20,140 nt of DNA from DASPKO01 sp035628055 (lineage in GTDB: Bacteria; Planctomycetota; Phycisphaerae; Phycisphaerales; UBA1924): assembly GCA_035628055.1 (NCBI GenBank), contig DASPKO010000050.1, forward strand, positions 1-20,140, written 5' to 3'. The notes under the pieces are model-generated. The model did not search any database. It was not told the DNA's origin and was given only the letters and a program-made list of their open reading frames with translations. Positions 1 through 7,021 of the stretch are shown here, piece by piece. Position 1 is the first letter of the stretch. Each line of letters begins with the position of its first letter. The position numbers and the translations under genes are program-made.

Positions 1-877
1 CCGGCCCGGGGTGCCCGCCCTGGACGTCCGAGTACGTGACCAGGAAGGTCGTGCCGGAGCTTGTCGATCCCAGCGCGCTGGTGTGCGCGCCGCCGGTGTT
101 GCCCCACACGATGCTGTTGTGGAGGGCGACGGCGTTGGAGAAGATCCCGGCGACCGCGACGGCGTAGCCGACGCCGGGGCCGCTCGAGTTGCCGACCAGC
201 GTGCAGTTGCGGAAGCTCGAGCCCGTACTGACCGTGGCCAGTGCGCCGCCGTTGGCGCTGGAGTTGTTCGCGAACAGGCAGTTGGCGAGGGCGGCGGTGC
301 CGGGCTGCAGGTCGATGGCTCCGCCGGCGATCCCGGAGGAGTTCTGGCGGAAGGCGCTGTTGTGCACGACGAGCGCGCCGTTGTTGACGACGCTGATGGC
401 CCCGCCGAAGTTCGTGGCCGAGTTGCTGAGGAACTCGCAGCTCGAGACGGTGGCCTGGCTCGCCCCGCTGAGCTGGAGCGCGGCACCGCTGGGCGCCTGG
501 CTGTCGCGCAGGACACACGCGCGCAAGTGCAGTGTTGAGCTGGTCACCATGATCCCGGCCATGGCGGGGGTGAACTGCGGCCTGACGGTGAAGTTCTCGA
601 GCGTCACCACCGCCCCGCTCGAGAGTGTCAGGGCCCGACCGTTGTTGGCCTGGAGCGTCGTGACCGCGGCTCCCCCCTCGCCGCGGATGGTGAGCGTCTT
701 GGCGCTGACGGTCAGGAGCTGCGTGTAGGTGCCCGGCGCTACCAAGATCGTCGTGCCGTTGGTCGCGGCGTTGATCGCCTGCTGGATGGTGGGCTGGTCC
801 TGGGGGACTCGGATCACCTGGGCCGCGGCGGGAAAGGCCAGCAGGAACAGCGGCAGGACGGCCGCGAACACACGCAT
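1..877 (-). CDS. Secreted right-handed parallel beta-helix protein, N-terminal part (partial at window edge)
   Basis: Translating the minus strand from the ATG at 875-877 gives 292 codons with no stop before the left edge, so the C-terminus lies outside the window. Residues 1-20 (MRVFAAVLPLFLLAFPAAAQ) look like a signal peptide with an AxA-type cleavage site, so the protein is probably exported. The mature start (VIRVPQDQPTIQQAINAA, then ILVAPGTYTQ) is the usual opening of pectate-lyase-like parallel beta-helix proteins. The rest is a ladder of short N/S/G-rich rungs with repeated NNS, GGAI and NCLF/NCTL turns, as in choice-of-anchor or polymorphic outer-membrane-like proteins. An AGGAG lies 7 bases before the ATG. 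The gene is divergent from efp. No catalytic residues can be assigned. A cell-surface or secreted role is inferred from family style; a C-terminal sorting signal, if any, is not in view. Confidence 0.85.
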   Translation of the reverse strand, partial: MRVFAAVLPLFLLAFPAAAQVIRVPQDQPTIQQAINAATNGTTILVAPGTYTQLLTVSAKTLTIRGEGGAAVTTLQANNGRALTLSSGAVVTLENFTVRPQFTPAMAGIMVTSSTLHLRACVLRDSQAPSGAALQLSGASQATVSSCEFLSNSATNFGGAISVVNNGALVVHNSAFRQNSSGIAGGAIDLQPGTAALANCLFANNSSANGGALATVSTGSSFRNCTLVGNSSGPGVGYAVAVAGIFSNAVALHNSIVWGNTGGAHTSALGSTSSGTTFLVTYSDVQGGHPGP

Positions 878-1057
878 GCTCGTGCTCCTATTTATCGGAC
901 CGGGCGAGTCAGCGCCATGCCCTGGGCGTCGCGGCGGGTGCGGTGCGGCGGCCCGCGACTTGGCCGCCGAGGTCAGTGTACTTGCGGGCCCTGGGAGCGT
1001 CGAGAGGGTCCGGTCGTTGGCGCTCCGGGGCCGGGGGGCTGGCGCTGGGCTCGGCGC

Positions 1058-1063
1058 TACACT
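1058..1063 (+). promoter_or_regulatory. Candidate -10 element for a near-leaderless efp transcript
   Basis: TACACT matches four of six bases of TATAAT and ends 8 bases before the efp ATG. No Shine-Dalgarno sequence is visible between it and the start codon. If used, transcription would begin at or within a few bases of the ATG. No convincing -35 hexamer is seen at 16-18 bp spacing. This is a weak call from pattern only. Confidence 0.2.
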
Positions 1064-1071
1064 CGCCGACC

Positions 1072-1626
1072 ATGAAGGCCATCGATACCCGCCCCGGCCA
1101 GGGGTTCAAAATGGACGGGAAGATCTTCGTCGTCGTCGGGACCGAGCACCGCACCCCGGGCAACCTGCGGGCATTCGTGCAGCTCAAGTACCGCAACGCC
1201 GTCACCGGGCAGACGCTCGAGAAGCGCTTCAACCCCTCGGACGACATCGACCTGGTCGACCTCGACCGCCGCCAGATGGAATACCTCTTCTCCGACGGCA
1301 GCGGGGCGACGTTCATGGACACGGAGAACTACGACCAGGTGGTCATCCCGGCGAGCGTGCTGGGCGACGCCCTGCTCTACCTCCGCCCCAACGCCAGCGC
1401 GGTGGTGATCTTCTCCGAGAACAACCCGATCTCGCTCGAGCTCCCCCCCGCGGTCGAGCTGGTCGTGAAGGACACGTCGCCCGGCGTGAAGAAGGCGACC
1501 GTGACCAACGTCCAGAAGGAGGCGGTCATGGAGACCGGGCTCAAGACCCGCGTCCCGGACTTCATCGAGGTCGGCGAGACCGTCAAGATCAGCACCGAGG
1601 ACGGGTCGTACATGTCGCGGGCTTGA
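1072..1626 (+). CDS. efp: Elongation factor P with asparagine at the loop-tip modification site
   Basis: This 184-residue protein has the three-domain layout and length of EF-P, which binds the ribosome between P and E sites and relieves stalling at polyproline stretches. The N-terminal KOW-like domain is at about 4-62, and the C-terminal OB domains carry the family signature around residues 149-181 (TGLKTRVPDFIEVGET, ending GSYMSRA). The ATG at 1072 gives family length; an upstream in-frame extension is Arg/Gly-rich and unlike EF-P. The loop that normally reads KPGKGxAF reads TPGNLRAF here, so Asn31 sits where E. coli Lys34 is modified. The YMSRA ending resembles EfpL/YeiP (YMGRA) as well as EF-P. 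The gene converges on truD with a 27-bp gap. No lysyl or rhamnosyl EF-P modification gene is in the window. EF-P family membership is firm; whether it is canonical EF-P or a paralogue is not settled. Confidence 0.95.
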   Translation: MKAIDTRPGQGFKMDGKIFVVVGTEHRTPGNLRAFVQLKYRNAVTGQTLEKRFNPSDDIDLVDLDRRQMEYLFSDGSGATFMDTENYDQVVIPASVLGDALLYLRPNASAVVIFSENNPISLELPPAVELVVKDTSPGVKKATVTNVQKEAVMETGLKTRVPDFIEVGETVKISTEDGSYMSRA

Positions 1627-1644
1627 CCCGCGGGCCGGCGGGTC
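1625..1644. terminator. Short hairpin in the efp/truD convergent gap
   Basis: GACCCGC (1625-1631) pairs with GCGGGTC (1638-1644) around a 6-base loop. The stem begins inside the efp stop codon and fills the 27-bp gap between the convergent efp and truD genes. There is no T-tract on either side, so an intrinsic terminator role is only possible, not shown. GC-rich DNA makes such stems by chance. Confidence 0.3.
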
Positions 1645-1653
1645 CGGCGCGGC

Positions 1654-2955
1654 TCAGCCCGGCTCCGTGCCCGCGCCGGCCGCCGAGACTTTCATCACCT
1701 CGCCCAGCACCACCGTCGCGAAGGCGCCGCGCGGCAGCTCGAACGCGCAGCGGATGTACGGCCCGTGCTCGTCGGCGCCCCCCTCGGCGTCCGGGTAGCG
1801 CAGCGGCACGCGCAGCGGGCGCCGGCTGCCGGTCACCGGGTCGCCGAAGCGCCCCGCGAACCCGGCCATGTGCTCGGTGCTAACCCCGGTCTCGGCGAGC
1901 GCCGACCCCTCGGCCTCTCCCACCTCGCCGACGGCACGGGTCATCTCCAGGCCCCACATCGGCCCGCTGGGCGAGATCTCGAGGCCCGCCAGTCGCTCGG
2001 CCGTCCCCGGGTCGCTCAGGACCGCGGCGTCCACCGCGAAGACGGCCCCGCTGTCGTGCTTCCAGGCCAGGTCCCCCTCGCGCAGCGCGGCCAGGAGCCC
2101 GGCGTGCACCCGCGCCCCCAGCACGCGGTTGAAGACGGCCGACTGGAACGCGGTGACATAGAACTGCCGCTGCATCGCCGGGATTGTCGCGACCGCCCGC
2201 CCCGGGCCCCGTCCGTGCGCCAGGGCCGCCAGGACGCGGCGCTCGGTGTCCGCGTTGCGCGGGAAGGCTTCCTTCGCCTCGGCGTACCGCCCCTCGGCGT
2301 AGAGGCGACGGGCCTCGGCCTGCATCTCCGGGCGCGCGGCGCTCGGCCCGAGGATCAGGTCGAGCACGCCCCGGTCGTCGCCCAGCAGGAGCGCCCGCCC
2401 CACCAGGTGGTTGTTCGCCAGGAGCCCGAAGCGCTGCTCGCCCGCGAAGTTCGGGGCCCCGACGCGCTCCAGGCGTTGCAGCACGCGGTGGGCGTGCACC
2501 ACGCCGCCCGCCTCCACGCCGCGGATGCGCACGACGAAGCGGTTGCCCGCCAGGTGCCCCTGCCGCAGCTTGTTGGTGTGCCGATCGCTCCACAGGACCG
2601 TCACGCGCTCGTGCGCAAAGGCCGGCGGGTCCTCGGCCCGCTTGCCGGGGAGGTGGACCGAGACGAGCTGGCGCGTCACGGCCAGGCGATCCTTGAGCCC
2701 GGCGTACCCGACCGCGTGCTTGGGGACGCCGTAGTGCCGGGCCAGCAGCGAGACGAGCTGCATGGTCGGCATGTCGGTCTTCTGCACGAACAGGTAGAGG
2801 TGCTCGCCCGAGCCGCAGGGCTCGTAGGCGGGGAGCTCCTCGACGAAGAAGTCCTCGGGCCGCTGGCGGAGCACCCCGCCGACGCCGGGGAGGTCGGCGG
2901 TGACGTGCACCGGCCCTGTGGGACCGGGAACGTCGGATGGGCTGGGCTGGTCCAT
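1654..2955 (-). CDS. truD: tRNA pseudouridine(13) synthase TruD
   Basis: TruD isomerises uridine 13 of tRNA(Glu) and some other tRNAs to pseudouridine. The 433-residue product has the family's catalytic motif YAGLKDRLAVTRQ at residues 84-96, with Asp89 as the expected nucleophile. Just downstream is the second signature, NKLRQGHLAGNRF. The N-terminal stretch around residues 27-58 (VLRQRPEDFFVEE, then GSGEHLYLFVQK) is also typical. The length is somewhat above the E. coli protein (about 350) and similar to longer TruD forms. The ATG at 2953-2955 follows the OPT transporter stop by 30 bp on the same strand, so the two genes are probably co-transcribed, although no functional link is obvious. 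It ends convergently with efp, another translation gene. Confidence 0.95.
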   Translation of the reverse strand: MDQPSPSDVPGPTGPVHVTADLPGVGGVLRQRPEDFFVEELPAYEPCGSGEHLYLFVQKTDMPTMQLVSLLARHYGVPKHAVGYAGLKDRLAVTRQLVSVHLPGKRAEDPPAFAHERVTVLWSDRHTNKLRQGHLAGNRFVVRIRGVEAGGVVHAHRVLQRLERVGAPNFAGEQRFGLLANNHLVGRALLLGDDRGVLDLILGPSAARPEMQAEARRLYAEGRYAEAKEAFPRNADTERRVLAALAHGRGPGRAVATIPAMQRQFYVTAFQSAVFNRVLGARVHAGLLAALREGDLAWKHDSGAVFAVDAAVLSDPGTAERLAGLEISPSGPMWGLEMTRAVGEVGEAEGSALAETGVSTEHMAGFAGRFGDPVTGSRRPLRVPLRYPDAEGGADEHGPYIRCAFELPRGAFATVVLGEVMKVSAAGAGTEPG

Positions 2956-2985
2956 GGTCCGCCGAGTGCGCCGGGCGCCGCGTGC

Positions 2986-5130
2986 TTACTGGCTCTGCGA
3001 GAGCCCGACCACGGTGGCGGCCATCGCGATGATCGCCTTGATGAGCGACTCGCCCGCGATCAGGCCGGAGGCGAGCGGCACGGAGAAGAGCTCGCTGGTG
3101 CGCCGGTGCACGACCGACCAGAGCTTGGCGAGCACGGCCCCGATGGCGAACCCCAGCGCGTTGCCGAACGGGATCACCCAGGAGAGCCCCAGCCCCATGG
3201 CCGAAGGGAGCATCTTCCGGGCCCGCGCGGGCAGGACGCGCTCGAGCACCGGGAGGGCGATGCCGACCAGGGCCCCGATGACCATCGCCATGTGCGTCGA
3301 TTCGGGGAGCGTGTCGATGCCCTTGGTGAGCACGCGGGCGACCGCCTCCCACTGCCGGGTGGCCGGGGCGGCGAACTTCTCGAGGGCCGCCTTGTTGGGA
3401 ACCATCAGGAACCAGACCGGGACGATCGCAAGCGTGCCGAAGAAGACGCCCAGGAACTGGGCGATGAACTGCTTGCGCGGGTTGGCCCCGAGCAGGTAGC
3501 CGGACTTGAGGTCGGTGAGCAGGTCCGCCGAGGAGGAGGCGCTGTTGGCCGCGATCCCGGCCGAGGCGAGGTTCGCCACGATCTGCTTCGGCGCCAGCAC
3601 GGCGAAGAGCAGTTGCATCACCTTGCCCATGGCGCCGATGGGCGTGGTGTCGGTCTCGCCCGTCGCCCGGCAGGCGACGAGCGAGAGGAAGAACGACATC
3701 AGCACCGCGATGACGCCGGCCCACCAGGAGATGTGGAACGCCACCACCTGGAGCGCCACCATCGCGATCGTGATCGGGAGCATGCCGGCGATCATCCACG
3801 CCAGCGGGACCTCGATCCGGCTCATCTCGGCGGTGCGGTTCTCCGCCGTCGGCGTGTTGCCCACATTCAGGAAGGCCCGCGCGATCGTCCGCCACTGCAG
3901 CCCCACCGAGGTCAGGCTGGCGAAGACCATCACCGCGGTCCCGCCCCAGAGCGACCAGGTGGTCAGGCGGAGGAACTGCCCGTTGCCCGTGAGCTCGATG
4001 CTGTTGTAGCGGTCCGGGGCCCGCTGGGCCGCGTCGTACACCCACTGCCCGCCCTGCAGAACCCAGCCGCTCCCGGGGGTCTGCTGGTCGAGCCCGACCA
4101 GGTACGGCCCCACCACGAAATACAGCAGCGCCGAGCCCGCCAGCATCGACAGGCTCACGCGCAGCCCCGTGATGATGCCCGCCGCGACCAACAGCACGCT
4201 CGGCTCGAACCCGAACGCGGGCAGTTGCTTGCCGGCCACCGTCCCGAGCCCGGCGTGCGGGACGAGCTCGGGCAGCCGCGGCGCCTGGATCGCGGTCAGG
4301 GCGCGGTCCAGGAACCGCAGGGTCCCTTCGGCGGTGTTGAGGATGCCCACGATGGCCCCGATGGCGATGCCCGCGATCAGGATGTACGCCTTCCGCAGCG
4401 CGTCCCGGCTCTCGTTGTACAGGCTCCGGAGCGTCTCGGCGGCCGCCACGCCCGACGGGAAGCGGAGCTGCTCGTGGTTGATCATCTGCCGCTTCATGGG
4501 CACGGCCAGGAACACGCCCATGAGGCCGGTGCACAGCGTGAAGAGCGCCACCACCCAGATGGGCTGGATGTCCCAGTTCTTGACGTCCTCGGCCGTCTGG
4601 CCCTCCGGCACGACCGCCAGCAGGAGCAGCGCCCCGAACATCGTGCCGATGGTGGCGCCCGTGGAGTATCCCGCCGCCGAGGCGGTCGACTGCATGCAGT
4701 TGTTCTCGAGGATCGTCATCTTCGAGAGGGCCCCGCCGGTGAGCCCGCGCAGCCCGTTCCAGATCACGTAGGACATCACGCACGAGGTGATCGCGACGCC
4801 GAAGCCCCAGCCGATCGAGAGGGTCGTGTAGAGGTTCGACGCCGACATGAGCATGCCCAGCAGCCCGCCCATGAGCACGGCCCGCACCGTGAGCTGCTTC
4901 ATGCGGTCGCCCTGGTAGACGTAGCGGTACCAGTGGGCCTCGCGCTCCTCCGCGGTCGCGTCGTCGGGGAGCGGGGGGATCTCTTCGGTGAGCTGGGTCA
5001 CGCCGCCGACGTCGCCCCCGAGGCCGGGGGCGCCCACCTGGGCCTCCGCCTTGCGGGCCCCGATCGCCGAGGCGCTGTCGGTCTGGGAGCCACCCCACAC
5101 GTGCTTCGGATCGCGCGGCTCGTCTGCCAT
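2986..5130 (-). CDS. OPT-family oligopeptide transporter
   Basis: The product is a 714-residue multi-spanning inner-membrane protein of the OPT (oligopeptide/metal-chelate transporter) superfamily. After a soluble acidic N-terminus of about 80 residues, hydrophobic segments run almost continuously to the end. Family landmarks include ILENNCMQSTASAAGYSTGA (about 140-159, matching the NN-x2-QT-x-ASAG type motif) and PMKRQ (211-215) followed by FPSGVAAAETL (224-234). I chose the ATG at 5128-5130 because an AGGA lies 7-8 bases upstream and the protein starts with a polar MADEPRD; the reading frame stays open further upstream, but that extension is Gly/Pro/Arg-rich. Substrates cannot be read from sequence; prokaryotic OPT members are mostly assigned to peptides, and YSL-like ones to metal chelates. 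The gene precedes truD by 30 bp. Confidence 0.93.
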   Translation of the reverse strand: MADEPRDPKHVWGGSQTDSASAIGARKAEAQVGAPGLGGDVGGVTQLTEEIPPLPDDATAEEREAHWYRYVYQGDRMKQLTVRAVLMGGLLGMLMSASNLYTTLSIGWGFGVAITSCVMSYVIWNGLRGLTGGALSKMTILENNCMQSTASAAGYSTGATIGTMFGALLLLAVVPEGQTAEDVKNWDIQPIWVVALFTLCTGLMGVFLAVPMKRQMINHEQLRFPSGVAAAETLRSLYNESRDALRKAYILIAGIAIGAIVGILNTAEGTLRFLDRALTAIQAPRLPELVPHAGLGTVAGKQLPAFGFEPSVLLVAAGIITGLRVSLSMLAGSALLYFVVGPYLVGLDQQTPGSGWVLQGGQWVYDAAQRAPDRYNSIELTGNGQFLRLTTWSLWGGTAVMVFASLTSVGLQWRTIARAFLNVGNTPTAENRTAEMSRIEVPLAWMIAGMLPITIAMVALQVVAFHISWWAGVIAVLMSFFLSLVACRATGETDTTPIGAMGKVMQLLFAVLAPKQIVANLASAGIAANSASSSADLLTDLKSGYLLGANPRKQFIAQFLGVFFGTLAIVPVWFLMVPNKAALEKFAAPATRQWEAVARVLTKGIDTLPESTHMAMVIGALVGIALPVLERVLPARARKMLPSAMGLGLSWVIPFGNALGFAIGAVLAKLWSVVHRRTSELFSVPLASGLIAGESLIKAIIAMAATVVGLSQSQ

Positions 5131-5183
5131 GGTCGTTCCTGCCAGGATTCCGGGCGCGGGGTCACGGCCCAGGGACGCGGCAG

Positions 5184-5212
5184 AAGCTACGGGATTTCCG
5201 CAAGGCGGGCAA
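5184..5212 (-). promoter_or_regulatory. Weak sigma70-like promoter candidate upstream of the OPT transporter
   Basis: On the minus strand, TTGCCC (5207-5212) and TAGCTT (5184-5189) are separated by 17 bp. They match the consensus at four and three of six positions respectively. The site lies 54 bases before the transporter ATG, in the 95-bp gap after the 164-residue gene. The -10 match is poor, so this is only a candidate. Confidence 0.22.
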
Positions 5213-5225
5213 CCCGGTGCCCCGG

Positions 5226-5720
5226 TCAGTCCTCGAGCCAGGGACGCGCCGCCGCCGCCATGAAGACGTCGAGATAGCGCTCGGCAAAGGCGTCCGCCGC
5301 GGTCACCGTGGCGGCGTGATTGATCCCCCACACGCTCGCGACCAGCCGGTCCAGCCCCGGGTCCATCTGCACCATGAGCACGTCGTCCACCACCAGCACG
5401 CCCGGGAGCTTGTCGGCCAGGTAGGCGGTAAGGGCGTTGACCCCGGGCCCGCCCACGCTCACGGTCGGCTGCTCCCGCAGGTTCGCGTCGTTGAGATACC
5501 ACAGGTCGCTGCACACCACCAGCCGCGGGCGGGTGCGCCCCGCCGGGGCCTGCGGGTCCAGGTCGGGCGCGCCCGGCGTGGCCTCGCCCAGGCGGTCCTG
5601 GAGCCACCGGTCCATGCGCTCGCGCAGCCCGTAGGCGATGGGCCGGTCGCCGACCTCGGAGCGCAGGTGCGCCCCGGTGACGATCAGGATCAGCTCCTCG
5701 GTGTTGATCTCGTCGGCCAT
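5226..5720 (-). CDS. Conserved-looking protein of unknown function, 164 residues
   Basis: I do not recognise a named family with certainty. The product is a soluble alpha/beta-like protein without signal peptide or membrane segment. It shows alternating beta-like and loop segments: ILIVTGAHLR (11-20), RLVVCSDLWYLND (66-78), TVSVGGPGVNALTAYLADKL (86-105), GVLVVDDVLMVQMD (107-120) and VWGINHAATV (130-139). The GGPGVNA glycine loop, the conserved-looking Cys70-Ser71-Asp72 and the VDD pair look like a binding site, but no function is assigned. The start at 5718-5720 is chosen because MADEIN begins the ordered part; AGGAGG and AAGGG precede it. It starts 34 bp after the argF stop on the same strand, so the two are probably one transcript. 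I have an impression of similar proteins in planctomycetes but cannot verify it here. Confidence 0.8.
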   Translation of the reverse strand: MADEINTEELILIVTGAHLRSEVGDRPIAYGLRERMDRWLQDRLGEATPGAPDLDPQAPAGRTRPRLVVCSDLWYLNDANLREQPTVSVGGPGVNALTAYLADKLPGVLVVDDVLMVQMDPGLDRLVASVWGINHAATVTAADAFAERYLDVFMAAAARPWLED

Positions 5721-5754
5721 GTCTGCCCTTGTGCCTCCTGGTCCGCGGACGTCC

Positions 5755-6681
5755 TCAGGCCAGCAGGTGCGCCAGCAAGCCCACCTGCGCGTGCAGCCGG
5801 TTGTGCGCCTGCGGGATGACCCGCGAGCGCGGGCCATCGAGGACCTCGGAGGTGATCTCCTCGCCCCGGTGCGCGGGCAGACAGTGCAGCACCACCGCGT
5901 GGGCCGGCGCGCGCCCCACCAGCCCGGCGTTCACCTGGAACCCCGCGAAGGCCGCCAGCCGCCCGGCCCGCTCGGCCTCCTGCCCCATGCTCACGAAGGT
6001 GTCGCAGTAGATCGCGTCCGCCTGGCCCACCGCCTCCTCGGCCCGCTCCGCGTGCTCCACCCGCGCCCCGGGCACCAGCTCGCCCAGCCGCCGCACCCAC
6101 GCCGGGTCAAAGTGGAAGGCCCGCGGCCCCGCCAGCACGAAGCGCATCCCCAGCCGCGCGCTCGCCGCGGCGAGCGAGCGCGCCACGTTGTTCCCGTCGC
6201 CGACGAACACCACGGTCCGCCCCCGCAGGCCCGCCGGTTCGCCGGGCGAGAACTCGTCGCACAGGGTCAGCACGTCGGCCAGGGCCTGCGCCGGGTGGGC
6301 CTGGTCCGAGAGCCCGTTGATCACCGGCACCGTGGCGGCGGCCGCGAGACGCTCGAGCGTCTCGTGCCGGTTCACCCGCGCCATGATGGCGTCGGTCATA
6401 CCCGACAGCACGCGGGCCGCGTCCTCCACGCTCTCGCGCTCACCGAGCCCGACCTCGCCCTGACCCAGCGACATCGCGTCGCCGCCCAGGCGACGCATCG
6501 CCTGCTCAAAGCTCACCCGCGTCCGCAGGCTCGGCTTCTCGAAGAGGCAGCAGAGCACCCTGCCCGCGAGCGGGCCGGCCCGACCCGGATCGCGCGGGGC
6601 CGCCCGCAGCTCCAGCGCCCGCCGCAGGATCGCCAGCAGCTCGGGCGTGGGCGTCGCCGAGATGGTCAGGAAATGGCGCAT
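5755..6681 (-). CDS. argF: Ornithine carbamoyltransferase
   Basis: This enzyme transfers the carbamoyl group of carbamoyl phosphate to L-ornithine to give citrulline in arginine biosynthesis, in the cytoplasm. The 308-residue length is normal for the family. Carbamoyl-phosphate-binding residues are seen in FEKPSLRTR (47-55) and in HPAQ (129-132, commonly HPCQ or HPTQ). The second-domain glycine motif FVGDGNN (159-165), the ornithine loop DTFVSMGQE (227-235) and HCLPAHRGEEI (266-276) are all present. The SMG loop marks ornithine rather than aspartate as the substrate. The start at 6679-6681 gives the typical MRHFLTI opening; the ribosome-binding site is weak. No other arg genes are in the window; the only same-strand neighbour in close spacing is the 164-residue unknown gene. 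Confidence 0.95.
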   Translation of the reverse strand: MRHFLTISATPTPELLAILRRALELRAAPRDPGRAGPLAGRVLCCLFEKPSLRTRVSFEQAMRRLGGDAMSLGQGEVGLGERESVEDAARVLSGMTDAIMARVNRHETLERLAAAATVPVINGLSDQAHPAQALADVLTLCDEFSPGEPAGLRGRTVVFVGDGNNVARSLAAASARLGMRFVLAGPRAFHFDPAWVRRLGELVPGARVEHAERAEEAVGQADAIYCDTFVSMGQEAERAGRLAAFAGFQVNAGLVGRAPAHAVVLHCLPAHRGEEITSEVLDGPRSRVIPQAHNRLHAQVGLLAHLLA

Positions 6682-7021
6682 CGTTTCCGCCGCGGCGGGT
6701 GGTGAGGAGGTCGGGGACCGCGTGCGGGGCCGCGGGAGGGCCGAGTGTACGCGGAACGGCCCGACCGCCCCCGGCGCCTCCCACCGCTGCGCGGGCGCGG
6801 TTTGATCCTCCAGCACGCGGGCAAGCAGTTCGATCGGGCGACGTGGTCGGTGCTTCAGTTGCGCGCCGACGGTCGATTCGCGCGGGTACGAGGCCAGCGT
6901 GCCCGGAGCGCCGGCTGGCCAGAAGACCCGAGCGCGGGCGACGCCGTGGGCCGTCCGGACTGGCCCGAATGCCGCCGGTTTGCTATCGCGCCGGGCCGGG
7001 GCAGGCGGCCATACTGGCGAG
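6682..7021. other. Divergent spacer between argF and cheB
   Basis: This 340-bp non-coding stretch separates oppositely directed transcription units. For argF, the minus strand carries TACACT at 6744-6749, a possible -10 element 62 bases from the ATG, without a good -35 partner. For cheB, CATACT at 7010-7015 lies 6 bases before the ATG. Reading frames across the spacer are open but have the Arg/Gly/Pro composition of chance frames in GC-rich DNA. No operator-like palindrome stood out. Confidence 0.5.
7010..7015 (+). promoter_or_regulatory. Candidate -10 element directly before cheB
   Basis: CATACT ends 6 bases before the cheB ATG, and no clear Shine-Dalgarno sequence intervenes (GGCGAG is a poor match). 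This is the same arrangement as at efp. Without a matching -35 and with only short sequence support, the call is weak. Confidence 0.18.

Noticed and set aside
1072..1626. Considered assigning the EF-P gene as EfpL/YeiP because of its YMSRA ending
   Set aside because: The loop lacks the longer SPTARGAAT-type tip of EfpL and the overall spacing fits EF-P; the ending alone is not decisive.
1765..5277. A 1170-codon open frame on the plus strand across truD and the OPT transporter, and a similar 1072-codon frame on the minus strand in another phase (1880-5098)
   Set aside because: The translations are Arg/Gly/Pro/His-rich with no family features, whereas the overlapping truD and OPT frames carry clear motifs. 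Long open shadow frames are expected at this GC content.
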